Shown here piece after piece: positions 33,170 to 44,810 of a stretch of DNA of 64,000 nt (position 1 is the stretch's first letter; every line of letters starts with the position of its first letter). The notes beneath the pieces are model-generated. The model made no database searches. It was not told the origin of the DNA and saw nothing but the letters and a program-made list of their open reading frames with translations. A program made the translations under genes and the position numbers. The stretch is from assembly GCA_032191485.1 (NCBI GenBank), contig JAVDOI010000178.1, positions 60,001 to 124,000 of the forward strand, given 5' to 3'. Origin of the DNA: Leptoclinus maculatus. Its lineage: Eukaryota > Chordata > Actinopteri > Perciformes > Stichaeidae.

Positions 33170-34056
33170 AATGAATGACTCTGTACCTCTGTCACATTTA
33201 ATAGTTATTTAAGCTCAATTGTTATTGACAGAGCCTAAGAGACCATAGTTATTAGGATTTTGTTTCACAATCCATTTCCAATGTCTGAGTAAATTAGAAC
33301 TTCATTGCACTTTGAAAGGGTGTACTTGCATTATTATGCTATTATATCATCATTGTATCAGTGGCATACAATTATCTTTAAAATGACAATAATATTGTTT
33401 ATTGCAATTATTTCTGGGACAATATACATTATCCTGACAGGCTAACTACTAACCCTACATGTCTGCTTAATATACAATCCAGAATGTGTGCATTGTGTCA
33501 TTCTTACCAGACTGGGAGGAATATCAACTCAGACTGAAGGGGTCAAAGGGCAGAGGGAGGAAGAGAAGGGATAGTTAAAGTGTCAAATAATGGTAGGCCA
33601 CATGTTCAACAGTATTATGGAGCTTTTTCACTGGATGTTTATAGTAACGTTGGTTAAAGCTGTAGACTTGGACTTGACAGTAAAACATCACAGTAAAGTT
33701 GAGTTTGACTGAATGTCTGCGCTACGTGTGACACTAGGGACAAACTATAATAAACTAGACAATAAACTGGCAAGTCGGAGTCATTTCAAGTCAACGACAC
33801 TTACACGAGCGACTAGCACACGCATTGTTGCGGTGGAACGTTTGCTAAGTTAGCTTTAAAGAAACCTTTCCACAAATGCCCTGTGTGTGTCATTTCACCG
33901 GTAACGCAACCGAAACACAGCACTAACTTAACGTTAGCTAGCTTTAAATGACACTTAGCGGGAGGGCTGAGAAGACACATCAGGATAACACAACTGTAGC
34001 CAGCTTCATGTCCAACTTTGTCATAAAACTAATAAAAGCAGATAGCATTACTGTAC
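33170..34056 (-). other. Unique sequence, proximal 5' intron of ythdc2
   Basis: No gene or repeat recognised. Confidence 0.4.
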
Positions 34057-34150
34057 CGTGATTAGTGAAGTGCTCCAGCAGTGCTCTCAAACGCCAAGCA
34101 TCCTTGTCACATTAATGGGACGTGAGAGGTTCCGCGTGTTCTGTACGACA
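34057..34150 (-). promoter_or_regulatory. ythdc2: Candidate non-coding exon 1 and promoter of ythdc2
   Basis: A donor-like CACG|GTACAG occurs on the minus strand at 34,056, ahead of the acceptor at 31,166. No TATA box is evident. This is inference from splice-site logic only; the true first exon could be elsewhere in 33.9-34.6 kb. Confidence 0.25.
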
Positions 34151-34332
34151 AATACGACAGAACCAACTCAAAACGAGCCCATTTAGTTTTTTGCAAATCC
34201 CTCTTTTGTTTTTTCTTTTGAAGAGAGACGCAAAGCAAGACAGGTAGTACGAAATAAGAACATGTCAAAATAAAAGCCAAGGCAATAGAATGAAGTGTTT
34301 GTCTATGATGCAAGCACATACCAGGGTAGAAT

Positions 34333-34334
<2 letters not shown>

Positions 34335-34368
<34 letters not shown>
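34335..34368. repeat. (TA)n microsatellite
   Basis: About 16 TA units, upstream of ythdc2. Confidence 0.95.
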
Positions 34369-34369
<1 letters not shown>

Positions 34370-34974
34370 GCCGATGGGAGTATGTTAGCAACAGTATTTG
34401 ACTACATGCGCTTTAATATGCATGTATCCATGTATACAGCAATAATCAACTTTTCGATTAATCGGTGCATTGTTTCATGCAATACAGTTCGTAATATAGT
34501 TTAATCAAAGTCATTTTTGTGTTCACAGAGTTTTTGCTGTTAGCACTGATATTTAATTTCCACCGTATTCTGTTCCTTGAGTGAAGGCAGAGCACAGCCT
34601 GTAAACGGAGACGCAGAGTTACCATTTCTACCAGTAGATGGCAGTATAAGTGTATTTAAACCATAATATTTAGTTATAATTACCTGTGTCTTTGTTCATT
34701 ATCTATGTTATTGATACAGATGTATTTAATGCAGGTTACTTCATCTGATTTTATTTGATGTTTAGGGTTAATTTGCAACCTGGTTGTGTACATCATGTAT
34801 GTACTTGTTATTTTCATGTCATGGAAGAGTGAGCATGTGTAGTTCATGGAGCATTAAATAATGACACCGAGGCTTGAGCTGAAAGAGTACTGTAGCTTAT
34901 CTCATTGGCAGGATTGTGTCATGTCTCATCCTAAATTATGCGTTTCTTATTTCATCATTTATCAGTATTTCCTG

Positions 34975-35345
34975 TTTTATTTTGTGTTACTTACCTCTTC
35001 TCTCGTTTCAGATCACTTCACGCCTTTGTTTGTTTTCCCGCCACTGTGATTGTCTGCCCCGCCCCTGATTTAACCCACCTGACTAATCACCTGCACCCCC
35101 CCAGTGTATTTAAACCCTGTGTTGCATGTGTCTCTGTTCCAATTAGTATTTTTCGTCCTTTATGTCAAGTGTTCAAGCAATTTCCTATCATTATGTTACT
35201 GGTTTTTGATATCTCTGCCTGTTTTTCCTTGAGCACGTTTTTGCATGATCCCTTGCCTGATTTGTTTACCTGTTCCGACTGCCTACCCATGTACCGAACC
35301 CCTGCTGACAAGTAAAGACTGTTTTACCAACACCTTATCCTGTGT
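34975..35345 (+). mobile_element. Gypsy-like LTR fragment
   Basis: Contains GTGTATTTAAACCCTGTGTT (TATA-like region), many CCTG-type motifs, and the R/U5-like GACAAGTAAAGACTGTTTTA, then ATCCTGTGTCTGGGTTGTGC. This style is typical of teleost Gypsy LTRs. No internal coding region follows. Confidence 0.6.
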
Positions 35346-35699
35346 CTGGGTTGTGCGATTGAGTCCTGTCTTTTCCCTGTGATTCACCAGTTGTAACAGA
35401 TTGGAAGCAAGAGTGACTGCAGTGGAACAAGGACCAAGGCGTGCCAGTAGTTGTTGCAAGTGGCCCGCCAGACAGCTGACCTGGGTGCCGATGGCCGCTT
35501 AGAAAATCTGTTGACACTCTTACAGCTCCCTAAACTCCAAGCCACTGGAGGTAAGTTGCTTATCATGGTGGTGTATTATTCCTTGTGCCTGGAGCACCCC
35601 ACACACCAAACTGGGATTGGCTTAGTCCATTTGTGGGCAGTTCGTACGGTTACGACTGGAGAAACCACAGGGAAAACAGGATTTAAAAGCACTTCCAGA

Positions 35700-35850
35700 G
35701 AGCAGGATGAAGTGCAATAAAAGTCTTTATCAACAGGTTCGGTACACAGGAGATCCGTCAGGTAATCGGGCAAACAGTACAGGCAGGGATGAGGCAAAAG
35801 TGAGGTAGAGAGAATCTGGTAGAGACCAGGAACAATTACACAAGTCAAAT
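35700..35850 (-). mobile_element. Inverted LTR-like fragment
   Basis: Read on the minus strand it gives GCCCGATTACCTGACGGATC, then GTGTACCGAACCTGTTGATA and AAGACTTTTATTGC, clearly akin to the plus-strand fragment at 35,240-35,330. Two related LTR pieces thus face opposite directions about 0.4 kb apart. Confidence 0.5.
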
Positions 35851-36829
35851 CACTGGAATGCTTTACATGGGGGACAAAGACTAACTGACAGACAGTGGGT
35901 CTCTCATTTCCCACTCTTCGATCCTCTGGTTTGTGACCCGGATATCGATCTCGGCGCTCCATCTTGAAGGAGATCCCAATTCCTAAAATGCATCTCGAGG
36001 ATCGAGGAGGCCCAATAGTTCAAGGGTTTTCTCTGCCCTCGAAGGATCAGAAATGTACTTTAAAGATGTCAGTCTGTGTCAGTCCTCCTGCTTCTAAAGT
36101 CCAGCTGCTACGTGGTCATCCTAACAGAAACCTTGAACATGCTATGTACTGTACCTGGTGTGGCAGTGAGCATGCTTTGTTTTGCATTGTTAGGGACTGG
36201 CCATGTTGTCATATTGCTTGAGTGGATGCACCCGCTGTTGTGTACCTCACAGGAAAAGTCCTGTCAAGTGATATGCTCTCGCTCTGGGCTGAAAAAAGAG
36301 CTGATGACCATCATGACAGGGGATATTAAAGGTGCAGCATTACAATCCTCTGGCCCCACGATCTCATTCTAAGTGTTTATTCTTCCTATAGAGCCTTTCT
36401 TGGAAACATGTAGGCAACTAACCTAGAATATAATCAATGTACTATCCTTCAATCTGAGGAGAAAAGACATTGAAATGTTTGACATAGTATTTAAAATTCA
36501 TGTTAACAAGCAAACAGCCACAAGTGGAAAAAACAACTTTATTAATATTCACATTTTAAGTCAAAACACCATTGAAGCCAAAGAAGCTTGAGTGTTATTA
36601 ATAAATTGAAATTATTCAAATAGACCTTGTAGTTAGAGAGTAACGCCCCTTTGAGTATGGGTATAGTATTTTCGAGCAGAAGCCTAAAAATAGGGCTAGT
36701 TACCAGAAGGTTAAAGTACTTTGTTAAAGTAGTACTAGTACTACATGTATCTGTGCAGTACAAGTATGTGTGTTTAGTTTTACGTATGTGTTCATATTTT
36801 ATTCAGATTGTTTGATGGAGGATATTTTG
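35851..36829. other. No gene recognised
   Basis: Short open frames only. CATCTCGAGGATCGAGGA at about 35,991-36,008 is shared with 7.75 kb. Confidence 0.4.
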
Positions 36830-37525
36830 TATCAAAATCCTTTTAGCACAAAAGTAATCTAAATACTTAAAATGATCAAAGTTCTTATGAAATATGCAAA
36901 ATCCTTATTTAGAAAATTAAATAAACTTATGAAATAAGAAAAAAACATAATTACAATATAATTAATAAGCAAAATCCTTAATTATATATTATTGTAAATT
37001 CATGAATTACAAAATAAGCTACATTTGAATGAAAAAGGTAATTTTGTTAATTACAAAATCAAGCAAAACGCTCATGATTTAAGCAAAATCCTTTATTATA
37101 ATGTTTTTTAATTCCTTAATTACAAAATTAACTCAATTTACGAAGAACAAAAATTAGCTAAATTATTGTGAAATAAGCAAAATCCTTAACTATAACAAAA
37201 ATTGTAAATTCCTTGATTGCAACATTATTTACATTCATGAAGTACAAAATAAGCAAAATTCTTATGAAATAAGTAATATCCTAAATTACAAAATTAACCA
37301 AATGCATATGTTTTAAGTAAAACCCACTAATTATAAAAAAAACAGGCAAAATCAATAATTACAATTGTCTTATGATGCAAGCAAAATCCTTAATTATAAC
37401 AAATAAGCAAAATCCTTAATAACAACATTCTTATGAAATAAGAAAAGCCTTAATTATAAAAAAATAAGTAAAATCCTTATTTACAGAATGAAGTAAAATC
37501 ATGAAGAACAACAATGAGCAAAATA
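36830..37525. repeat. AT-rich degenerate tandem repeat
   Basis: About 700 bp composed of loosely repeated AAGCAAAATCCTTAATTATA and TACAAAATAAGCAAAAT modules with variable spacing. About 80 percent A+T by eye. No coding content. Confidence 0.8.
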
Positions 37526-38091
37526 GAAACATTTCTGAATGACAAATGAAAGAGGTTTTAGGGGCTGATCACAGCGATTATTATGATTATCTTTTAACTA
37601 AATGTTGTCCTGCTGCCAAAATCTTGCTCACTACAATAAGTGAAGTCATGAAGTTCATTATATGTTTAAAGGACAAACAGCAACAGATTGTCAACATTGA
37701 GTATCGTTCTACAGAATGTAGAAGATAGAAGTCAATGTTTCATGTTTATTCTAATATCTCACATTAACATTGTTCCTCATAGTCTTTGGTTTCTGCTTGG
37801 ACTCTGGTAAACCTGCTCTCAAGTCTACTTTTAAATGAAACTTTATATCTGTGAGGTGTTTTTAAAGATTCACGTCTTCAGCAGGAACCAATGGGCTTGG
37901 AGCTGAGAGCCACAGACAGGAAGTCAGAACGTGTGGAGAGACCAACACATTGTTGAGAGGAAGAAAGACGGGCTGTAATAATGTGATATCATATTCAGCC
38001 TTCTGGTTTAAGGGAACATGCGTATCAAAGGGAGCTGGTGGTGGTTGTGTGGTAGAAATCATCTGGATGTGAGATGAGCTCCTTGGAGGAG

Positions 38092-38211
38092 CTACTCTGC
38101 TCCCTGAGCTCCTTCTTCTTCTTCTTCTTCTTCTTCAGCTGCAGGAACACACAGGATATAATGATCCAGCTCAGTGTTCTTCTGTCTGCACGGCATCTGC
38201 CCCCTGTTGGC
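38092..38211 (-). CDS. SRCR-Ig gene, cytoplasmic tail exon
   Basis: Encodes ANRGQMPCRQKNTELDHYIL, then CVPAA, eight Glu from a (GAA)8 run, and GAQGAE before TAG. 39 residues. No ITIM or ITAM fits the single Tyr. The Glu run is a trinucleotide microsatellite and may vary in length. Confidence 0.78.
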   Translation of the reverse strand, partial: ANRGQMPCRQKNTELDHYILCVPAAEEEEEEEEGAQGAE

Positions 38212-41200
38212 CTGCAGAGACATGACAGCACAGTCCTGTTAGAGACATAGTTTTAGTTTTGATTACAAATCATCATTTCTATTTTCGATAAAATATTTGT
38301 ATGACCTAAACACATTCCTTTAATCTATGAATGAAGGTTACATTTGCATTCTGTATAATTATTTTCTTTAGGAACGTTTGTTATTAATCAGATGAGGATC
38401 AGCTGGTATCAGAGGAAGAGGTGCGACTGAGTCTCGAGTTGGTTTTTCCTTTGTGTAGAACGGGGCATCGGGACAGTCTTTGACCTCACGTTAAACTCAT
38501 TATGTTTTGCTGTTAAATTTGTCGAAAGTGAAAATAAATCAATCAAGTGACGGCAAAGGAATCAGCGTCTGCAAGAGTTTAATGTGTGAGTCATAAACGG
38601 AGCCCCGTAACGTGGCCCAGTATAGAGGAAGAAGAACAAAGAACGGGCCACCACACCTGTCTTCAGTTCACTGAACACAGAGCGAGAGCTTCATTTCAGT
38701 GGCTGGTCTAAACAACAGACGTGTGTCAGTACCTTACAGTAGAAGTAAAGGGCAACGGTCACCAACAGCAGAAACAGCGGCAGGACGATCGCTTTGATGA
38801 TCAGAGGTGTTGGATCTGAACAAACACATGGACAGTCATCACATCACACAACATCATGAGTCCAACAGCTCCCATTGACCCTGAAATCTACAATCACTGA
38901 CACGTATTACTCTTCATGTTTACTTCATGTTCACTGTTTGAACCACAGACGTTATAGAAGAAGTGGACGTAGTCGTCGTCACGTCACTCAATGGTTTGTG
39001 GACTGTGGCCGTCGCCATCTTGGTTTTTTGCAACCAGTGAACAGGAAGTGACCATATCTGGACTGAGGAGGAGTGACGTAGAGACGCAGTATACGTCTCT
39101 GGTAGAGACCTGTCAATCACTGTGTAGCCCCGCCCTAAAGCATCCCCTGCTTTATGGTCTGTTTGACTCTAAATGGACCATAATGTACTAAATGAACATC
39201 ATGCTGTATTGAAGAAGACTTGAAACTAGAGATTGAGACCATAAACTCATGTTTACAATGTTTACTGAGGTAATAAATCAAGAGAGAAGTAGAGTCATTT
39301 TCTATAGACTTCTATACAACCAGAGGAGTCGCCCCCTGGTGGACACTAGAGAGAATCTGGTTAGTCTTGGTTTCATGTTACAATGATGTCATCACCTACG
39401 TCCTGTTTTCATCACCAGAGCTCCTGGTCAGAGCTGGACCATGCTACGCTATGATTGGCCAGTTATGTTAGAGGGGCGGGACTTAGTGAAGAGTCAATTG
39501 AAAGCGTAATCGCTATCGTTAACGACTGTCTCAACGTTTGGTTTCCAGGATAACCCTGGTTCTCTGAGTGAGGTATCGGAGCACACCGCCCTTCTTGCTT
39601 CTGATAGGCGGAGGAACTACACTTGAATATGGTGAGTTGGGGGCTAAGGGGTGTTATGACTGATGTGGTGACAGTGGAGCTTTGTGATTGGTCAGGTCAG
39701 AAGCTGCTTCAGTTCTCAGAGAACCAGAGTTATCCTGGTAACCAAACCTGCTCTGTCCTACAGTAGATTGTTAGCTGCTGCCATTCATAGACTTTGTTTA
39801 GGTTTGGTTACTATATGACATGTGTAACACGACAGGAGTCACAGTGTCATTCAAGAAACAACAACATGCATGGACTCTGTGGTCAGCTGATCATCTTCAA
39901 ACCTGCATGTAAACAGTCAGCTTACCTAAGACAGTGATGGAGAGCAGACGGCTCTCAGAGGAGAAGTTATGATTAAAAACATAGAGGTGATAAACACAGC
40001 TGTAGCTTCCTTGGTGGGCGGGCTCTGCAGCAGGAAACAGGAAGTGGGCAGAGTGATTGACAGCTGGCTGGGTGTAGTTGTGTGCTGAGTTGGAGGAGGT
40101 GAAGGTGAGCTGGAAGGAGCCTCCTGGGTACTGTGGCTGGATGGAGCAGCAGAAGGTGAAGGTGGAGCGCCTGAGCACCCGAGCCCCCTGCTGCTGGGCC
40201 TCAGAGACCCCGTACATTGAGGAGGACACAGAGATGATTGGCTGAAGCAGCAGGTCTGTAAACACAGAGAGATGATACAAGTTCACGTTTACCCTCCGTT
40301 GAACAAGATGGACCCTGAATAAGGACGTGATGTCACAGGTCTGACAGACAGACAGGTGTGTCCTCTCAGGTGGAGCTCAGCAGTCCCTGGAGGGTTTGAA
40401 GCTTCCAGAAACAAGCCCACCTCTCTACACTTCAGGATGTCGTTGTCCTGGTTAACTTTACAGTTCAGTCCAATGGAAACCCACTGACTGTGTGATGGTA
40501 ATCTTTAACGTAGTATATATTTCTACTCAGTATATTGTATTCATGCATAAGTAGTTTTACTCTGAACTTTGTTGAACTTCACCGTGTCTCTGTTGTGCAG
40601 AAGAAGAATTCTCTCTTGCCTGTTCACAAAGATAACTAACTGTGTTGTATGAGAATGTTCCACCACCAAGGCCTTTGGGCCGCTTGTTTGGGTTGCTGGC
40701 TGTTTGTTGTTCATTGTTTCTATCAGTCTGAGACCAAATGTCTGAAACATTGGCCATCGGCCCACCTTTGCTCATTCTGTATGAAGGAAGCTTGTTCACT
40801 TTGTTCTTGGTTCTTCCTCACTGAGACTGTACGCATTCTGTTGTGATGATTGAACCTTCTCTGAGAGAATTAATACTTAAAAGACAACCTGGTTTTCAGT
40901 ATTATTTATTTCAGCATTAAGAGACTCACGCTAAGAGGGTATAGGAATATTTACCACCACAACTGTCACTGTAACAGAGGAAGGAACATACTGGAAACAT
41001 TGCTGTCAGAGATGATGTCACTGATGGGCTTACCTGAGCAGATGACATTCAGGATGGAGGAAGAGGAATATGATGTTAAACACTCTCTCAGAGCAGATCC
41101 AGAGTGAACACAGAGAGAGTCGATCCACCACACAGATCTCCTTGAGGACTCCTCTCTCCGTCTGGTAGAAACAGCAGAGCCACAGTCCAGATCTCTACAG

Positions 41201-41734
41201 ACAACAGCTGCTTCCTTCAGGGTCCAGTAAGAGTCTTCTACTGGTCTCCAGTCTCCTTGATGTTTCACCTCCAGTGTTCCTGCACAGCGACTGTCTCCTC
41301 CCACCAACCTGACAGGTTCTGAACAGAAACAAGAGAGTCGTCAGTAAAGAACAAAGTGAGTTTCAGTAGAACAGAAATGAACCAGATCAAAGCTGCAGCT
41401 CCTCTTCTACCTGAGCAGGTGAGTCCAACAGCTTTGCCAGGTGAGCAGGTGTTTCTATCTGAGCCTGAGCTTCTACAGTCCAGGAGAGCAGACTCATTGC
41501 CTCCACACTGGAACTCTTTGGTCCACATTGGAGCCTCCACTTCTCCATAGAGCGCCCCCTGGAGGACTGAAGGAGCCCCACAGCCAAGCTCCCTACAGAC
41601 CACCTCTGCATCCTGCTGGTCAAAGTCATCTTCACACACTGAGGACCACCACTGGTTAGACTGGTTAGACTGGTTAGACTTCACCTCCAGTCTGCCTGAG
41701 CACAGACTAGTCCCATTCACCAGCCTGACAGAGT
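38092..41734 (-). CDS. Partial SRCR-Ig type I membrane receptor (5 exons seen)
   Basis: Minus-strand exons encode, in order, SRCR domain 1 (41,411-41,734), SRCR domain 2 (41,034-41,318), an Ig-like domain (39,926-40,255), a transmembrane helix (38,733-38,815) and an acidic cytoplasmic tail with a stop (38,092-38,211). The extracellular and transmembrane exons all begin in phase 1; the tail is entered in phase 0; the chain is open throughout. Scavenger receptor cysteine-rich proteins bind microbial or endogenous ligands at the cell surface. The combination resembles CD163/DMBT1-like fish genes but I cannot name an ortholog. No signal-peptide exon was found between 41,735 and the LTR-like repeat at 42.35 kb, so the 5' end lies beyond the transposon field or is lost. 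Confidence 0.82.
38212..38732 (-). other. Intron of the SRCR-Ig gene
   Basis: No further feature recognised between the tail and transmembrane exons. Confidence 0.5.
38733..38815 (-). CDS. SRCR-Ig gene, transmembrane exon
   Basis: Encodes DPTPLIIKAIVLPLFLLLV and TVALYFYCK, a single hydrophobic helix followed by a basic stop-transfer residue. TGTTCAG acceptor and GTACTG donor. Confidence 0.85.
38925..39370 (+). repeat. Candidate teleost interspersed repeat
   Basis: Contains blocks I recognise from perciform genomes: CATGTTTACAATGTTTACTG, then TTCTATAGACTTCTATACAA, then CCAGAGGAGTCGCCCCCTGG. Boundaries and family are uncertain. It lies in the intron between the Ig and transmembrane exons. Confidence 0.5.
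39926..40255 (-). CDS. SRCR-Ig gene, Ig-like domain exon
   Basis: 110 codons. FTFCCSIQPQYPGGSFQLTF gives the first Ig cysteine region, and EPAHQGSYSCVYHLYV gives the GxYxC signature of the second. Several N-glycosylation sites (NYTQ, NHSA, NFSS). Acceptor TTACAG, donor GTAAGC. Confidence 0.85.
   Translation of the reverse strand, partial: TCCFSQSSLCPPQCTGSLRPSSRGLGCSGAPPSPSAAPSSHSTQEAPSSSPSPPPTQHTTTPSQLSITLPTSCFLLQSPPTKEATAVFITSMFLIITSPLRAVCSPSLS
40256..41033 (-). other. Intron of the SRCR-Ig gene
   Basis: No coding block recognised; the open frames at 40,541-40,846 on both strands match nothing known. Confidence 0.5.
41034..41318 (-). CDS. SRCR-Ig gene, SRCR domain 2 exon
   Basis: 95 codons: EPVRLVGGDSRCAGTLEVKH, then AAVVCRDLDCGSAVS and ALRECL, ending NVICS. 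The WGTVCDD-type motif is degenerate (WRPVEDSYWTLKEA), so the usual Cys there is missing. TTCAG acceptor, GTAAGC donor. Confidence 0.85.
41411..41734 (-). CDS. SRCR-Ig gene, SRCR domain 1 exon
   Basis: 108 codons: DSVRLVNGTSLCSGRLEV, then WWSSVCEDDFDQQDAEVVCR, ELGCGAPS, FQCGGNESALLDC and VGLTCS, a canonical SRCR domain. It carries three tandem SNQ units (SNQSNQSNQ) from a 9-bp repeat. The frame stays open 67 bases into the upstream intron, but the long pyrimidine tract before CCAG marks that as intron. Confidence 0.88.
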
Positions 41735-42353
41735 CTGGAGAGATGAGAGAAGATGAAAGAGAGAGAGAGAAGACACCAGACACTAAATAACAAGATGTCA
41801 TGAAACAACAATTCAGAGATTCATTAAATAATACAATAAGTCAATAATAATTATATTAATAATAATAATCAATAACCAGCTGGCTAAGTTAGCTCAAAAC
41901 ACAAATATCAAAAGATGATAAAGTTAACATATTTAGTCAGACTGGAGGAGGATTCTCTTCATGTTCACTGAGATTCAAACAGCGTCTGTCTTGTCTACAA
42001 TGTGAGCGTGGTCTTACCACAGTAGAGCACTTTGGAGCTGCATTACAAAACGGTGCACAGAAGCTCAGAGACGGATTAGTGCTACTGGGTTCATCATGTT
42101 GTGCTAACTGTTAGATGAGCTGGAGTATTTGCGAAATTGTGGATTCTTTCTGCACGGAAGGCCCTGGTTATTAGGTGTTAACGGCACCATATTGCTGCTC
42201 AGCAAAACAATGAATGAAAAATACAGTAAAACAAAAAAGTAACTGAAAGAGGCATAGGGCTCTGTGTCTCTTGTAAGACGGCGCCTGCTGCACGGATGTG
42301 CAGTTACGACATAGACTGACACACACACTCACACACACACACACTCATGTGCA
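41735..42353. other. No exon found upstream of SRCR domain 1
   Basis: Searched for a signal peptide on the minus strand and found none convincing; the open frame starting MTSCYLVSG reads through the splice acceptor's pyrimidine tract. Confidence 0.5.
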
Positions 42354-43983
42354 GGGACTTTCCAGGGGACCTCGTGGTTAAGTAAGGACAGGTACTGTCT
42401 AGGTAATATGTAACAGTCTCGGACCTGAACCTTCCTAACCCTTCTCACAGGCCTTGAGGCCTGCTGTCGCATTAATGTCTGCCAGGTCACCTTGGCCATG
42501 CGTCACTGCACATGCCTTCACACACACACACTTAATTTTTTACTTTTTATGTAAGTTACCTTTAACTTTAGGCTTAGCCTTAACACACACACTTTTAGGC
42601 TTAGCCTTAACACACACACTTTTAATTTTTGACTTTTTATGTAAGTCACCTTTAACTTTTAGGCTTTTGTTAAGGCCTTGAGCCGCGTCCGTATTCTTGT
42701 CCCGTAAGGACATGGACGCTTTAATGCAGAAGAGTACGTATATATGAGTATACTCAGTTATTAATCATACGCTGGGCACAATGGTGTATCATGTGTTAAA
42801 ATCTTTTATTGTTTGATGTATTACCATTTATCCCTGTAACCTGTTGAAATCTTACGAGGAGGTATCTGGGTCAGAGTATAATTATTAACCAGTGAGCATG
42901 GCGTGTTCCTATGTCCTGAGTATCAGTAGAGGTCTTTGGGGTAACCAACAACAGGTCTATCAATGTATGACTAAACTCACGGGGGTTACCAAGCCCATGT
43001 GAGGCCTCCCAAGTGAAAACACCCCCGGTAGATCTAGAGTATAAATATTCTCGGTTTTAGAAGATCGGGGTGCATTAGGGAGAAGTCCACCAGGTCTTTA
43101 CCTGCGTGGGGTTCAAACTTATTTCTTAGAATCTCCGGACTTTTTAAATAACAGCTTGCTCACTGAGTTCAGGGTTTTTGAATTATTTTTCCATTTTGTT
43201 CTTTAAGTCATTTAATTGATAATTTGTCTCTGTATTAGAACCAAACGGTGTACTTTGAATTGGACGAAAAGTTGAAGGACTTCCAGCACGGCACACGACT
43301 GATGCAACTACTGCACACACACCTACATATACTAACATCCGTTTCTATAGTTAAGAGAAGACCGGGGAAAGCCCCGCTTCATAATGTTTGAAAAGAGCTT
43401 TATATCTGTTGGGCTCTGGGCAGGGGTATAGAAATATTTAAAACTTACAGAATTAATAAAGACGTTAAAACCGACGACTATTCGAGCAAAATACTAAACT
43501 AAACAGTAACTCAATGTTTTGCGATCAAGACAATACAGCAAGCGCGCTACTGGTTGCTATTCTGTTGGTGATGTATTATTATCTAAGATTGGCGACCCGT
43601 ATAGGTTTCTCTTAGCGGAGGCTTTTGAGGTAATTTCGGAGAGTGTGCAGGGGACGAAACTGTCTCCTTTTCAGCCATTCTCCCTCAGGCCAGGTGAGTG
43701 AGTCATATAGAGAGAGCACTGGTCCTCCGCATCTCTCCCCCTTCTCGCAGTCCTTTTCCTGCACTAAGGGGCGCTCACAGGGGGACGACCGGACATCGGG
43801 ACACGAGCCCCGTGGATCCGTGGTCACCCCGGCGGCAGTTCGGGTCTGTCCGTCGCCTGCGAGGTCCTCTCAGTCGGCGCATACACTTCTGAGGGATCCT
43901 CGTTCACGTCTGTTCGTTTCCAACAGGAGGCCTCTCTTTGTTCATTTATTCATAAAGAACGTGCGGCGGCACCGCGCGTTACA
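42354..43983 (+). mobile_element. LTR-like repeat, copy A
   Basis: A 1.6-kb block repeated in the same orientation at 52,008-55,180. It contains a TATA box (43,040-43,047), AATAAA at 43,455-43,460 and a GT-type donor (CAG|GTGAGTGAGT near 43,690), the layout of a long LTR with U3, R and U5. Internal AGGCTTAGCCTTAACACACA units repeat in the U3-like part. The shared end is CGGCGGCACCGCGCGTTACA. No gag, pol or env was found next to it. Whether it is an LTR or another non-autonomous element is not settled. Confidence 0.6.
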
Positions 43984-44019
43984 TAACAGAGAGAGTTTTC
44001 CTCTACTTCCTGTATTATC

Positions 44020-44810
44020 ATGTAGAATTCACCAGCAGCGTTGTGGTGGAAGATGTTCAACATGAAAGAAGGGAGGGTTGTTGCCTTGAAGATTGTGAGT
44101 TGTGTTGGGACCAGGACTCTACAGAGAACGGTATTCTGGACTCACTTGGAGGAGAAGGGCTTTGAACACAGAGACCTACTGCTGCACACTGATGTAAGAT
44201 GGCTGAGCAGAGGAACATTGTAGTTGACATTCAATGAGACTTTCTGAATCTTTCATTACATGCAGAAGATGCACAGCTAGAGGACTACCAGTGGCTTTAG
44301 GATTCAGTGTTTGTGACAGATCTCCCTTTACTGTTCAAGAAGCTGATTTAGAGCTGCAGGATTATGAGGAACATGTCATCAACAGGATCATGAAGGAAAC
44401 ACGTTTAAAAGACACGACTGCTGTCAAGTAGGCTTTAACGCTGTGAACGTTCCTCACATGCAGACAGAAGTGAAACATCAGGACAAAGACATTGTGCAGC
44501 TTGACATCTATGAGGAGCAACATGAGAACATCAGAAGAGCTTCACTGAGAGCTCAATAGTATCAGTGTTCCACCTGGACAGCTTTGCTGCTGAGAAAGAG
44601 ATTCTCTCACTGCACATTTACATTGAGATCAAATCAAGGGAAACACCTGGCATGAATGAAGAGTTATGGGACGTACTGATGGAACACAAGTATCCACACC
44701 TCAGAAGATGTGCCTTGAACCTGATGAAGAAACATGTCTCCACTTCAGCAGCACCAGGTGCTGAGCCAGTAGAGTTAAACATGCAAACAAGTCACGTTTG
44801 AAAGCAGACA
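44020..44810 (+). pseudogene. Decayed hAT-transposase-like gene (ZBED5/GTF2IRD2-like)
   Basis: Peptides in broken frames match the family: MFNMKEGRVVALKIV, then HRDLLLHTDVRWLSRGTL, and the later FHLDSFAAEKEILSLH, then KYPHLRRCALNLMKKHVSTS, near the hAT dimerisation region. Stops after TDVRWLSRGTL and several frameshifts make it non-functional. It immediately follows LTR-like copy A. Confidence 0.7.

Noticed and set aside
41735..41801. Signal-peptide-like start (MTSCYLVSG) joined to SRCR domain 1
   Set aside because: The bases are a long TCTC pyrimidine tract ending in CCAG, a standard acceptor; the other exons of the gene also begin after acceptors in phase 1.
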